DNA of 53,022 nucleotides, taken from assembly GCA_001897525.1 (NCBI GenBank), contig MKTB01000004.1:184012-237033 (forward strand), given 5' to 3'. Every line of letters begins with the position of its first letter. Position 1 is the first letter of the stretch. The notes beneath the pieces are model-generated. The model ran no database searches, was not told the origin of the DNA, and saw nothing but the letters and a program-made list of their open reading frames with translations. This DNA is from Bacteroidetes bacterium 43-16 (GTDB lineage: Bacteria; Bacteroidota; Bacteroidia; Chitinophagales; Chitinophagaceae). Made by a program: the position numbers and the translations under genes. Positions 1-8,761 of the stretch are shown in pieces.

Positions 1-74
1 CGAAAATTTTGGCGCTTGGGGAGAGAGGAATTATGCACATATATGCATTTTTAACGCAATGATATAAGATCAAA

Positions 75-106
75 TTGACAGGCAATCAGAATATGTAGTA
101 AATTTG
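75..106 (+). promoter_or_regulatory. Candidate Bacteroidota promoter of msrB
   Basis: TAAATTTG at 99-106 matches the Bacteroidota -7 consensus TAnnTTTG, and a TTG at 75-77 lies 21 bases upstream, where the -33 TTTG element is expected. Transcription would start near 112, leaving a leader of about 45 bases before the ATG at 156. Motif-level evidence only. Confidence 0.4.
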
Positions 107-155
107 TGTACGGATAATATTTTATACAAAATTGGCAAAGACATATAACATATTA

Positions 156-677
156 ATGAAAAGAAGTGTGCTATGGTTGATTACTGTAGCGGCCTTACTT
201 TCTTTGGTTAATTGTACCTCCAATGCCCAAAAGAATGAAACTAAAATGAAAGCAGACAATCCTTATTATTCCCGGACTGATACGACCAAGCTGAATGTAC
301 CCAATGAGGAGTGGAAAAAGATCCTGAAGCCGGAATTATATTATGTAGCCCGCGAAGCGGGTACCGAACGCTCTTTTACGGGTAATATGTGGGAGGATGA
401 GACCAAAGGAAGCTATTTCTGTGCGGTTTGTGGTAATCCACTGTTCAAGTCCACCGCTAAATTTACGAGTATGTGTGGCTGGCCCAGCTTTTTTGAGCCC
501 TTGAGCAAAGATAATATGATCTATAAAGAAGATTATTCGCATGGTATGAACCGTATTGAGGTGGAGTGTGCGCGTTGTAACTCTCATTTAGGACATATTT
601 TTGATGATGGTCCGGAGCCTACGGGTAAGCGTTATTGTATCAATGCGATCAGCGTGGATTTCGAGCCGGAACCTTAA
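156..677 (+). CDS. msrB: Peptide-methionine (R)-S-oxide reductase MsrB, exported
   Basis: Reduces methionine-R-sulfoxide in proteins back to methionine. Counting from the ATG at 156, an N-terminal hydrophobic segment ends in LSLVNC (Cys20), a possible though non-ideal lipobox, so the enzyme probably works in the periplasm or on the envelope. The MsrB fold is complete: zinc cysteines in CAVC and CARC pairs, the CGWPSF motif, the SHLGHIFDDGP motif, and the catalytic cysteine in RYCIN near the C-terminus. An in-frame TTG at 132 would add eight residues (MAKTYNIL) but ATG156 gives a cleaner signal sequence. The gene is alone, with its own promoter-like site and a strong terminator. Confidence 0.93.
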   Translation: MKRSVLWLITVAALLSLVNCTSNAQKNETKMKADNPYYSRTDTTKLNVPNEEWKKILKPELYYVAREAGTERSFTGNMWEDETKGSYFCAVCGNPLFKSTAKFTSMCGWPSFFEPLSKDNMIYKEDYSHGMNRIEVECARCNSHLGHIFDDGPEPTGKRYCINAISVDFEPEP

Positions 678-714
678 TACGGTTCATCGCTTAAGGTCCT
701 GGTTATTTTATTGT

Positions 715-740
715 AAATCGTTCTTATGAACGATTTTTTT
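715..740 (+). terminator. Rho-independent terminator of msrB
   Basis: Perfect 9-bp stem AAATCGTTC/GAACGATTT with loop TTAT, followed by a T run. It lies 38 bases after the msrB stop codon. Confidence 0.85.
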
Positions 741-818
741 ATTTATATTGTATATTAAATCAATGCTAAAATGAATATTTAAAACAACGAAACGCCATAT
801 GTTGGCGTAGCTTCTGGC

Positions 819-826
819 TAGCTTTG
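819..826 (+). promoter_or_regulatory. Bacteroidota -7 element upstream of patatin-like gene
   Basis: TAGCTTTG fits TAnnTTTG and ends 16 bases before the ATG at 843. No convincing -33 TTTG is seen at the usual distance, so this is tentative. Confidence 0.3.
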
Positions 827-842
827 TATCAAATCATTTATC

Positions 843-3152
843 ATGGCAAAAACATACAATATCATACCTTCCAGGGGTAATTTTTTCCAGAGAGCTTCCC
901 TCATCCTTAAGGGCATCAAGGTCTTTTTGCCTTCTACTTTACTCTTGATCGTCTTCAGCATTTGCCTGATCTTATTGCCCCAGGGTAGCGATCTGCTGAC
1001 CAAGACCAGTGAGAACCAGCATTGGTACCCGGGCATTCTTGTGCTGGTAGGCTTGTTTTTCTGGAGTTATGTGATCTGGTACACGGGCAGGATCATTGCT
1101 TATTTCCAGAAGGGGATGTACCAGCAGATGCCGGGCATGATGTTCCATTTCCCCAGGATCTCCGGCTTTTATGTCTACATGATGTTCATCATTGCTTTCC
1201 TGGGCAAGCCCGGCCTGTGGTCGGCCCAGTACCTGAATAGCCTGAGCATATTTGTTTTACTGGTTTTATCCGGAGTTTATTATTGGTTGTTGAATGTAGG
1301 TATCAAAAGAGGTTCGGTAGTTTTTATCAAACGATTTGGCTTCGCCCTTTTTACGAAGATCTATCATTGGCTTTTCGTAGTCAATATATTATTGATCATC
1401 GCATTCGGGCTCATCCGGAACAGCAACTATACCATGATCCTTGCTGCATTGATCATGCAGGCGCTTTTTATGTTCCTGGTGGCCAACCGGAAAAGGGTGA
1501 ATGAGCTCTCTGCCCCTTTGAAGGTAAGAGATGCCTCACGCTTTATCCTGACGCGCATCTTCGGCTCTGCCCAGCAAAGGATTCCCCGGTATGAAGACCT
1601 TACTTTTATCGTACTGAATATTTTTGCGGCTGTGGCGGTAATCGTTTTTATCATGTCTGTCTTCTGGATGGACTTTTCTATCGGCTTTGGTACGCTCGGC
1701 GTGATCCTTTTAGCTTTTAGTTTTTATACCGGCCTGTTCAATTTATTAAGGGTTTTGTCCTGGGTCTATAAAGTCAACCTGGTGTTTTTTATCGTGCTCT
1801 CATTATTTATCGGCAGCATGATCAATGAAACGCATAAGGTCTATTTACGGGATGAGGCCGGTACCGATTATGATGAGCGGATCATCTTCAGGACTTATGC
1901 TATTGAGTGGCTGGGCCAGCATGAAAGGGCTTTGCTGGATGATTCTGTTGCTGTGGTACCGATGGTCTTTGTGCACTCTGACGGGGGCGCTTCGCGTTCC
2001 GGGTATTGGGTAGCCTCTGTACTGGGCCGCCTGGACAGCCTGAGCCAGGGTTATTTTTCAGAACAACTCTTTGTACTTTCCGGTGCTTCGGGCGGCAGCC
2101 TGGGCAATACGACTTTTTATGCTTTGCTCAAAAAGTCCATAGAACAGGGTGTTCCGCGTTATGACCTGACGCAGCAGGCCAAGTCTTTCCTGAAAACAGA
2201 TTTCCTGACCTTTACGGTATCGCGTATGCTGGGTTCTGAAATTTCCAATTATATTCTGCCTTTCACAGATGACCGCGCCCGGACCTTAGAGCGCTCCTTA
2301 GAGACGGGAATGTCCAAAAAGGACAGTTTGTATGGTTATTTCGCACAGGGATTTGCTTCGTTCAACGAGTTAAAGGTGAAGGAGCGTTTATTACCGATTT
2401 TATGCATCAATACGACAAGGATGCAGGACGGGAAACCAGGCATCGTGAGTAATGTGTGCATGGACAGCACGATTTACGGTAACCGGGTAGATGTGCTTTC
2501 GCTGATTCCCAAAGGCAAGGACCTCAACATCAGCTCTGCAGTGATCCTGGGTGCCAGGTTTCCTTACCTGAGCCCTGCGGGCAGGATAGATGAGGTGCTG
2601 GTGCAGGACAATAAGCAGGAAATCAGGAAGCATTATTTCGTAGATGGCGGTTACTTTGATAATTCGGGCGCTGGCGTGGTCCACGAGATGATCATGGAGT
2701 TGCAGAAACTGTTTGAAACAGATTTTTATATTAAAACCCGGTATGGGGCTGCTTTGCAGAAAATACGCTTTACTGTCGTTCATGTGTACAATACGCCGAA
2801 GTCGGCAGAACATTTCAAAAAGACACAACCCATTATTAATGACCTGGCAGCACCGCTGATCACGCTGGCGGGCTCTTACAGCTCCCAGACTTCTGTCAAT
2901 GATTCTCGCCTGAAGATTTTCATAGAGAACCTGTATAACACGGATTCACTGATCAAATCTTATGGTTTAAAAAACAATTATCATGAGATCAATTTGTACC
3001 AGGAAGATCCGCCGGAGGTAGCAGAGGATTACACGATGAACTGGGTGATCTCGCAGGCCACGCTGAGCCGGATGGATAAAAGACTGGAGGAAAACCAGGC
3101 GATCGCTGAACTGGCCAGGGTATTGAATGTATGGAAGGGAAAAGGCCGATAA
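843..3152 (+). CDS. Patatin-like phospholipase with N-terminal multi-pass membrane domain
   Basis: A 769-residue protein in two parts. Residues 25-325 hold roughly eight hydrophobic segments (about 28-47, 63-80, 110-122, 131-150, 175-190, 197-213, 254-274, 281-325). The C-terminal half has patatin-family motifs: the glycine-rich oxyanion region DGGASRSG (380-387), the nucleophile elbow GASGG with Ser416, and DGG with Asp601 completing the Ser-Asp dyad. It should be an acyl-hydrolase held at the cytoplasmic membrane, acting on lipids; the substrate cannot be read. It stands alone between a terminator and a cupin gene. The motifs make the family secure, the physiological role not. Confidence 0.85.
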   Translation: MAKTYNIIPSRGNFFQRASLILKGIKVFLPSTLLLIVFSICLILLPQGSDLLTKTSENQHWYPGILVLVGLFFWSYVIWYTGRIIAYFQKGMYQQMPGMMFHFPRISGFYVYMMFIIAFLGKPGLWSAQYLNSLSIFVLLVLSGVYYWLLNVGIKRGSVVFIKRFGFALFTKIYHWLFVVNILLIIAFGLIRNSNYTMILAALIMQALFMFLVANRKRVNELSAPLKVRDASRFILTRIFGSAQQRIPRYEDLTFIVLNIFAAVAVIVFIMSVFWMDFSIGFGTLGVILLAFSFYTGLFNLLRVLSWVYKVNLVFFIVLSLFIGSMINETHKVYLRDEAGTDYDERIIFRTYAIEWLGQHERALLDDSVAVVPMVFVHSDGGASRSGYWVASVLGRLDSLSQGYFSEQLFVLSGASGGSLGNTTFYALLKKSIEQGVPRYDLTQQAKSFLKTDFLTFTVSRMLGSEISNYILPFTDDRARTLERSLETGMSKKDSLYGYFAQGFASFNELKVKERLLPILCINTTRMQDGKPGIVSNVCMDSTIYGNRVDVLSLIPKGKDLNISSAVILGARFPYLSPAGRIDEVLVQDNKQEIRKHYFVDGGYFDNSGAGVVHEMIMELQKLFETDFYIKTRYGAALQKIRFTVVHVYNTPKSAEHFKKTQPIINDLAAPLITLAGSYSSQTSVNDSRLKIFIENLYNTDSLIKSYGLKNNYHEINLYQEDPPEVAEDYTMNWVISQATLSRMDKRLEENQAIAELARVLNVWKGKGR

Positions 3153-3217
3153 TGCCACTTAGTGGGTGTTGTACAAAAATAGTTTATTGTGAAGAACCTG
3201 TTTAAAAACTTAAGTAA

Positions 3218-3577
3218 ATGGATAAAGTAAATGTAGCACAGAAATTATCGCTTTTTGCGGAATACTGGTCGCCTAAAATTGTAGGAGAACTGAATGGGCA
3301 ACATGTAAAATTAGCTAAGTTCAAAGGGGAATTTGTCTGGCACAAACATGATGAGGAGGATGAACTGTTTTATGTTGTTTCGGGGAATTTAAGTATAGCT
3401 TTCAGGGATAAGACCGTTGAATTGGCAGCAGGTGAGTTCCTGATCGTGCCCAGGGGCATAGAGCATAAACCTATAGCGGAAGAAGAGGTTGCCGTATTGC
3501 TGTTTGAACCGGCAAGTACTTTAAACACCGGCGATACAGAAAGTACGCTTACGCAAAGGGACCTGGACCGTTTATAA
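3218..3577 (+). CDS. Cupin-domain protein
   Basis: A 119-residue single cupin fold. Motif 1 reads WHKHDEEDELFYVVSG and motif 2 GEFLIVPRGIEHKP; the two histidines and glutamate of motif 1 and the histidine of motif 2 are the usual metal ligands. Small cupins of this kind may be sugar- or metabolite-binding enzymes or sensors; no substrate can be assigned. It follows the patatin-like gene by 65 bases on the same strand and ends just before a bidirectional terminator. Confidence 0.85.
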   Translation: MDKVNVAQKLSLFAEYWSPKIVGELNGQHVKLAKFKGEFVWHKHDEEDELFYVVSGNLSIAFRDKTVELAAGEFLIVPRGIEHKPIAEEEVAVLLFEPASTLNTGDTESTLTQRDLDRL

Positions 3578-3590
3578 GCCATATTCCATA

Positions 3591-3625
3591 AAAAGCTTCC
3601 GGGAATAAGGTCCGGGAAGCTTTTT
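3591..3625 (+). terminator. Bidirectional terminator between cupin and GNAT genes
   Basis: Stem AAAAGCTTCC (3591-3600) pairs with GGAAGCTTTT (3615-3624). A-rich left and T-rich right flanks suit termination from both converging genes. Confidence 0.8.
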
Positions 3626-3640
3626 ATTATGCTTAAAGCA

Positions 3641-4477
3641 TTACAGGTTTTTAATCATTTCAAACTGGTTGATGGTATTGACAAGTCCTTGTTTTTCGAG
3701 GAATAGCTTCAGGCTTCCTGCTGCTTCATCCACATTGTTCAATTGTACTTTTTCATGGCCAGTTTGTTGCTGCAGCCGGGCTAGAAGCTGCGTAGCAATC
3801 CCTTTCCGGCGATGCGCAGGTGCTACGGCCAACTGGTACAGACGTTTTTTAGCGGGGCTGAACAGTACATAGGCCAGCAATTCTGTTCCGGCAAATGCCC
3901 CCAAGGCTTGAGGCGCAACCTTATCCATACTGGCGGCAGCACTTTGCCAGCCTGGTGTAATGTCCCAGAAAGACTGTAAGGTATTCCAGTTTAAGTGATC
4001 CAGCGGCCGGATGGCAAACAGTTCTGTTGCGCTGTTCTCTTTTAGTACTCCGTCAAAACACAACAATTTTCTTTGGATCGAAAAACCGTTTTTCTCGTAA
4101 GCACGAATTGCAGATTGGTTGTTTTCGATCACTTCCAACATGAGTTGTGTCACCTTATGCTCTTGTAGCAAGGGCTGCAGATGGTCGTATATTTTGCCGA
4201 CCAGTCCCTGTCCGCGGTATTCGGGCAGTGTTCCTGTTCCGGCATTGTACAGCACAGGTTTGCCATCTATCGTCCTCATGCCATGCATGATGAAAGCGAT
4301 CATTTTATTTCCATCAAAAACACCTGCCGACCATTCCGGCAGGATATCTTCTGATGCCATTTTAAATTGCAATTGTTCCATGTTCAGCTGAAAGGGCACG
4401 ATATAATCTGCAAAGGCACCATTTACGGCGTTTAACAGATCTTCTGTATCCTCCCGGGTTAAGCTACGTATCTCCAT
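3641..4477 (-). CDS. Tandem-domain GNAT N-acetyltransferase
   Basis: A 278-residue protein with two acetyltransferase repeats. The first (about 1-140) has the acetyl-CoA loop YRGQGLVGKI and a C-terminal NQSAIRAYEKNGF; the second (about 150-278) has HRRKGIATQLL. Such enzymes transfer an acetyl group from acetyl-CoA to an amine; the substrate is unknown. ATG at 4477 lies only 6 bases after the stop of a decayed upstream reading frame (4484-4486), so the gene was probably the downstream partner in an operon. Confidence 0.88.
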   Translation of the reverse strand: MEIRSLTREDTEDLLNAVNGAFADYIVPFQLNMEQLQFKMASEDILPEWSAGVFDGNKMIAFIMHGMRTIDGKPVLYNAGTGTLPEYRGQGLVGKIYDHLQPLLQEHKVTQLMLEVIENNQSAIRAYEKNGFSIQRKLLCFDGVLKENSATELFAIRPLDHLNWNTLQSFWDITPGWQSAAASMDKVAPQALGAFAGTELLAYVLFSPAKKRLYQLAVAPAHRRKGIATQLLARLQQQTGHEKVQLNNVDEAAGSLKLFLEKQGLVNTINQFEMIKNL

Positions 4478-4483
4478 CGTTCA

Positions 4484-4740
4484 TTATTTTAATTTGTGAT
4501 ACCAATGTAGGGCATTTTTTGCTTCCCGTTTTAAAAATTCACCTTTAGCCTTGTTGTAATCATTTCCTGCTGCCCGATCTTTTTGTATCAACCTTTCTTT
4601 GAAAGCCTGGCAGGCCTTCAAAACAGGGGGATACTGGTTCAGGTAGGTGCAGCATTTAATAGCTTACTTTCAATTGATTTTAAGTGCTGGTAAGCTGTCT
4701 TTGAGTTAGAGAAAATACCTTTTATGGTCAATGAAAAATG
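4484..4740 (-). pseudogene. Decayed gene upstream of the GNAT gene
   Basis: On the minus strand, 4664 to 4484 reads an open, start-less frame beginning AIKCCTYLNQYPP and ending HWYHKLK-stop. Just upstream, about 4740 to 4655 reads protein-like in another frame (GIFSNSKTAYQHLK, then SIESKLLNAAPT) before a stop. The two pieces join sensibly only across a frame change. I see a 3' gene remnant that formerly preceded the GNAT gene; I do not recognise the family. Confidence 0.4.
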
Positions 4741-4764
4741 CGAAGTTCTTCAGACTTCGCATTG
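4738..4764 (-). terminator. Minus-strand terminator hairpin
   Basis: Perfect 10-bp stem AATGCGAAGT/ACTTCGCATT with a 7-base loop. On the minus strand it is followed by TTTCATT. It probably ends transcripts from the TylF-type gene about 250 bases upstream. The stretch 4765-5017 holds no gene I can support. Confidence 0.55.
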
Positions 4765-5017
4765 TATGTATCAGCCCTTGTTATAGCGCTTATATATGTT
4801 TAATGATCACCCGTAGTTTTTTAGCGACCCTCTCGTATTTTTTCTGCTTTGATTTTGTGTTTACCAAAGTTGACAATGCTTAGAGTTATTTTTCCGCATC
4901 TCCTTTTCCTTTATGTACACCAGGAAATCGAGTATAGTTCTATACATCCAGGCTATTGATAAAGAACTCACATCACTTCATATGTCAGCCTATAAGTCAG
5001 TTGGCTCTATTTGAAAT

Positions 5018-5686
5018 TTACTTACTGATGACTACTGTGCCCCAGCTATCTGTTATGGGCACAAAAGGCACATCATATTTCTCGCAAAACTCTCTTACCG
5101 CTTGTTTTGCACCTGCATACGCATCATTATTGTAATCATGCACAAAAATATATCCTCCTTTTTCTAAACGTGGATAGAAATACTCTAATCCATCCAAAAT
5201 AGGCTTATACAAATCAGGATCCAGGGAAACGAAACAGAAACTGTCCTCTAAGCCATCTAAAGAATCAGGGAAATAGCCCTTTTTTATAATGCAATTCTCT
5301 TTTTTGCTCATTTTACTCAATACTTCATTTACTGAGGTATTGGAAAAGTCCTGGTCTCCTGAACTGAAATTGTTACTTACTTCAACATTAATGTCTTTCT
5401 TGTCGAAGCCTTCAAATGTATCAAACAGGTAAAGTTTTTTTTCAGGGAAAGCCCGATTAATGAATTTAGCAAATTCTCCCTTATATACCCCCACTTCAGC
5501 CACTGAACCTTTTAATTGTTTCTCTTTAATTTCCTGTACTACCAGTTCGAAGTTGCTGATACGGATATAATTTGTGGCCAGGGGTACTTTAAAATTCCTT
5601 TGCCTTTTTAAGCCCAATAGAATATGATCAAAAGCCACTTTTTTTTGCATTAAAAGTGACATTAATCCAATAATTTTCTTTACCAT
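5018..5686 (-). CDS. TylF/MycF-family class I SAM-dependent methyltransferase
   Basis: A 222-residue Rossmann methyltransferase. The SAM-binding motif I reads SVAEVGVYKGEF, followed by KLYLFDTFEGF, typical of the TylF (macrocin O-methyltransferase) family. The region CFVSLDPDLYKPILDGLEYF resembles the family's acidic metal/acceptor site, and EKGGYIFVHDY follows. TylF itself methylates sugar hydroxyls of macrolides. Homologues outside antibiotic clusters often sit with glycan genes, but here the gene is isolated, so the acceptor is unknown. Confidence 0.85.
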   Translation of the reverse strand: MVKKIIGLMSLLMQKKVAFDHILLGLKRQRNFKVPLATNYIRISNFELVVQEIKEKQLKGSVAEVGVYKGEFAKFINRAFPEKKLYLFDTFEGFDKKDINVEVSNNFSSGDQDFSNTSVNEVLSKMSKKENCIIKKGYFPDSLDGLEDSFCFVSLDPDLYKPILDGLEYFYPRLEKGGYIFVHDYNNDAYAGAKQAVREFCEKYDVPFVPITDSWGTVVISK

Positions 5687-5884
5687 TTTATCCCTTAAAT
5701 AAGGAACAAAGATATTCTTTTTCTTTTCAGAATTGTTAGAAATAGAAGTGCGTCAGGGATATAGATAATTGTATAGTGGGTAAATCTCTGTTATGGGTTG
5801 TAACCCGTTTAATACTAAAGATTTCCCCATATTCCAATTGATCTAATATTTATCATGGGGATATGTTAATTGAACTATTCAAAA

Positions 5885-5920
5885 AATGAAAAAGCCCGTC
5901 TTTCGACGGGCTTTTTCATT
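5885..5920 (-). terminator. Strong bidirectional terminator, probably the native tRNA-Ser terminator
   Basis: A 16-bp perfect stem (AATGAAAAAGCCCGTC at 5885-5900, GACGGGCTTTTTCATT at 5905-5920) with a TTTC loop. It lies directly outside attL, where the transcript of the minus-strand tRNA-Ser would have ended before the island inserted. Confidence 0.85.
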
Positions 5921-5922
5921 GA

Positions 5923-5960
5923 TGCAGAGAGGAAGGGATTCGAACCCTCGATACAGTTGC
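5923..5960. repeat. attL: duplicated 3' end of tRNA-Ser(GGA)
   Basis: Identical over 38 bases to 12916-12953; the match stops at 5922 and 5961. It covers the T arm, the acceptor 3' strand and part of the variable arm. It lacks the 5' half and cannot form a tRNA. Confidence 0.9.
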
Positions 5961-6565
5961 GCAAACTTCATGTGCATAATTACAACTAATTTAATCTGTT
6001 ATGAAAAATTACAGTCATAACAGTTACGTTTTGTAGAACAAAGGTAATGACGAGTTATGGAATTCCAGACGATTCTGAAAATAAATTATAAATATTGAGA
6101 TACAAGAGTAAGCTGTAAACCTGCCAACTGCGTTCAAATCCACCTCAAATCCAATACAGGAGCGGATATAGCGTCACAACTGTTGATTTGGTCAACTTTA
6201 AATCCTTTAAAAGTCAATACAGGACTGAATTACAGCGGAATTCTTACATCACAATAGCTTATACTAATAAGAAGAAGAGAGAAAAGAATAATAGTTAATT
6301 ATTCTGAAACACCGTTTGTGACGTTAAGTCATTAATTATTAATAAGTTATAACACTTTGTAATAAAGTTAGCAAATAAACAAGCTATTCTAAACAGCAAA
6401 GAAACCATATCAAATGAAATGTGAGTGGAGCGACATATTTCACTTTGAATTGTTGAAGCGCAGCGAAACAACCTTAAACTATGTTCTTACTATGTTATTT
6501 GCTCATATTTCGTCTTTAGCCTTAAAGCATAACTAATAGTGTAAGAAAGAAGAAATAGAGCAGTT
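5961..6565. other. Gene-free left end of the island with short repeats
   Basis: No credible coding sequence in 605 bases. It holds an inverted repeat CTGTTATGA (5996-6004)/TCATAACAG (6015-6023). It also holds two direct copies of CAATACAGGA at 6152-6161 and 6215-6224, 63 bases apart (six helical turns). Near an att core such repeats could be recombinase arm sites; this is inference. Confidence 0.4.
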
Positions 6566-7225
6566 TTATTTTCTTGTACAGGCTTTCACAAATTGTTCTC
6601 CAAACTCACTTAAAGTAAATACTTTAACATTATCTGTTCCACTATGCATATCTCCAGGTATGTACCCTGCATCAATTAAATCTAATCGCAACAAGTTCAA
6701 AGAGATTTCAAAAGAAATAAGCATAATCCCTAGCTTATCATTTGTCTGTTCAGTATTTGGTTGATCTTTCGTTTCTTCAACTTGTAAATAAATTCCTTTG
6801 TAGAAATAAAGAAATTCTAATGCCTTTACTTCAGGTGTCGATAGCTGTCGTAATATGTCTGGGTAAACGGTTAATGTCAGGTTTTCATTCGGGTCTAAAT
6901 AATTCGTAATTAAATTCGCCCAAGCATCCTGCATTTCTTCATCTTCTTCTAATGACACATTTTCAAGGTAAGGAAATAGTACTTTAAGATTAAGTTGTTT
7001 AGGGTTAAATCCAGAATTCTTGCAATTTTCAACAACCTTTTTCACGTTTTTTATTTGCCTTTTTACCCTCCACATTTTAATATTTTCAGCCAAATACAAC
7101 CCGAATTCTTCACTTGCGGATTTGGTAATTGGCTTTAGCGCATCACTAAGAGTATCAATCGCTTTTTCAACTGTTTCAGAGCTAATATTTATTTTTCCAT
7201 CAAACATATTCCCAAATTTTATCAA
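6566..7225 (-). CDS. Abi-alpha family (DUF4393) protein, putative phage defence
   Basis: A 219-residue soluble protein. The central segment with LFPYLENVSLEEDEEMQDAW followed by ANLITNYLDP is the hallmark of the DUF4393/Abi-alpha family, named from abortive infection contexts. The N-terminal third is helical and the C-terminal part (about 165-219) looks like a winged-helix-type ending, with FTLSEFGEQFVKAC. It is the first gene inside attL and reads toward it. Position on a tRNA island fits a defence role; the mechanism is not known from sequence. Confidence 0.72.
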   Translation of the reverse strand: MIKFGNMFDGKINISSETVEKAIDTLSDALKPITKSASEEFGLYLAENIKMWRVKRQIKNVKKVVENCKNSGFNPKQLNLKVLFPYLENVSLEEDEEMQDAWANLITNYLDPNENLTLTVYPDILRQLSTPEVKALEFLYFYKGIYLQVEETKDQPNTEQTNDKLGIMLISFEISLNLLRLDLIDAGYIPGDMHSGTDNVKVFTLSEFGEQFVKACTRK

Positions 7226-7424
7226 AGATATACCAATCTTAACAATGTATAATAGCTATAATATTTTTGGAATTAGTGCAACAAAATAAATTTCATACTA
7301 TTTAAAGAAAAAGCAGTTCAATACCACAATAGAACGCTAGAAGATATTTTTAAGAAGCAGACATCTGTTGGGTTAGTGGTATTTCTCATCCGGTGTTTGT
7401 TTTTTAATTTTAATAAATACCACA

Positions 7425-8708
7425 ATGATTATACAATATCCCAAAGTTAGTAATAGGAATGAGTTTACGCAACATACCGCAGACGATATTCTTTCACTTA
7501 TAAAATCACCTAAACAATATGTTTTAGAAGCAATACGCTATTTTAGGTATACACTTTCACATAACCCACTTTATAAAGCCAACTACAAAAAAGAACGTAT
7601 AGACAACGTTCCCGCCATTCAATGGAATAAAACACAAGCAGGGGATTCTTCTTCATTCATTTATTTTGACTTTGACTACAGTAGCGTTGACGAAGCTTTA
7701 TCTGCACAAGAACGATTCATTAAAAATTGGGGAGGTGGCATCTATGCGTGTTGGAAATCTTTATCTGGTACAGGCTTAGGAGTTTTGTTTCAATCAGATT
7801 CAGAAATTAATGAAGAACAATTCCTTAAATTGTACGATTGGCTGACTGAAGAATTAAAAAAGGAGGGATTTAACCCAGATCCTAAAAGAAGGGATTTTTC
7901 TTCAGTTAACTTTTTATCTTATGACGCAGATATTGTTATTAAACGAAATTCCATTAAGACTAAGGACATATTAGCAGATTGGGAAGAAAAACAATTATCA
8001 AATTCTAAAGAGCGAAAGGAAACACTTGCTGAAAAGCAGCACAAAGAATTTTCTAGTACACTCATTCTTAAATCACAATATGGTTGGCGACCAAAGGAAT
8101 ACATAAAGGCAAAAGCAAAAGATGCAAAACACCTTGAAATTAACTTTTTTGCGTCTATTAAAGTCGGCAATCGGGGAAATACTTATTCAGCAGTCGCAAC
8201 AAAATTATTCCGTTTAAACCCACAACCAGAAAAGCTGAATGAGATTAAAAAAGTAATTGTGTGGCTGAATAATAATAGAGCTGAAAAGCCTTGGGATAAT
8301 ACAGAAGTTCAACACTTTGTAGATAACATTGAAATTCACAAAAAGGGCAAGGCAATAAGCAGTAAAAAAGTGGTTATTAAGAACCCGACCTATTCTGAAT
8401 TACTAAATGTATTCGATCAGGTGAACAAGATTAACTTGAAATCAATGGAACAGACAATAGTAAACATAGTGCAAAGAGCAGATAATGAACTGAAAATAAA
8501 CAAAGCCGTCAAAGGCGGAGCAAAGACCCTGAACGATATTTATAAGAATACTGGCATATCAAAGACCACGATTACAAAATACTATAAAAGCCAAGGCAAG
8601 CAATATTCAGAGCAACTTGCCATATCAGATGTAAAGGATGTGGTAAAGCAGTTAAACGAATTTATTCACGAACTGATTCAGGCAAATAATGAAGCTTTAG
8701 CAGCATAA
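7425..8708 (+). CDS. BT4734/BF3469-type protein (VirE N-terminal-like primase domain)
   Basis: A 427-residue protein. The N-terminal ~190 residues resemble the VirE-N/BT4734 family of Bacteroidota mobile elements: AGDSSSFIYFDFDY, GGIYACWKSLSGTGLGVLF and DPKRRDFSSVNFLSYD. The centre is a charged linker (EEKQLSNSKERKETL). The C-terminal part has a predicted HTH (TLNDIYKNTGISKTTITKYYKS, about 365-390). Families of this sort are linked to replication or priming in mobile elements. The start is 43 bases after a T-rich leader; a strong terminator follows directly. Confidence 0.65.
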   Translation: MIIQYPKVSNRNEFTQHTADDILSLIKSPKQYVLEAIRYFRYTLSHNPLYKANYKKERIDNVPAIQWNKTQAGDSSSFIYFDFDYSSVDEALSAQERFIKNWGGGIYACWKSLSGTGLGVLFQSDSEINEEQFLKLYDWLTEELKKEGFNPDPKRRDFSSVNFLSYDADIVIKRNSIKTKDILADWEEKQLSNSKERKETLAEKQHKEFSSTLILKSQYGWRPKEYIKAKAKDAKHLEINFFASIKVGNRGNTYSAVATKLFRLNPQPEKLNEIKKVIVWLNNNRAEKPWDNTEVQHFVDNIEIHKKGKAISSKKVVIKNPTYSELLNVFDQVNKINLKSMEQTIVNIVQRADNELKINKAVKGGAKTLNDIYKNTGISKTTITKYYKSQGKQYSEQLAISDVKDVVKQLNEFIHELIQANNEALAA

Positions 8709-8743
8709 AAAAATGAGGTAGTGCAAATACTACCTCATTTTTT
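8708..8743. terminator. Bidirectional terminator between convergent island genes
   Basis: TGAGGTAGT (8714-8722) pairs with ACTACCTCA (8729-8737); A6 precedes and T6 follows, extending the stem. It serves the primase-like gene and the convergent outer-membrane gene. Confidence 0.88.
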
Positions 8744-8761
8744 ATTTCTCTTTCTTTTTAT

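Noticed and set aside
4860-4990. Minus-strand frame reading SIAWMYRTILDFLVYIKEKE
   Set aside because: It is short, has stops close by in all frames and no family I can name. It may be an old remnant, but I cannot support a feature.
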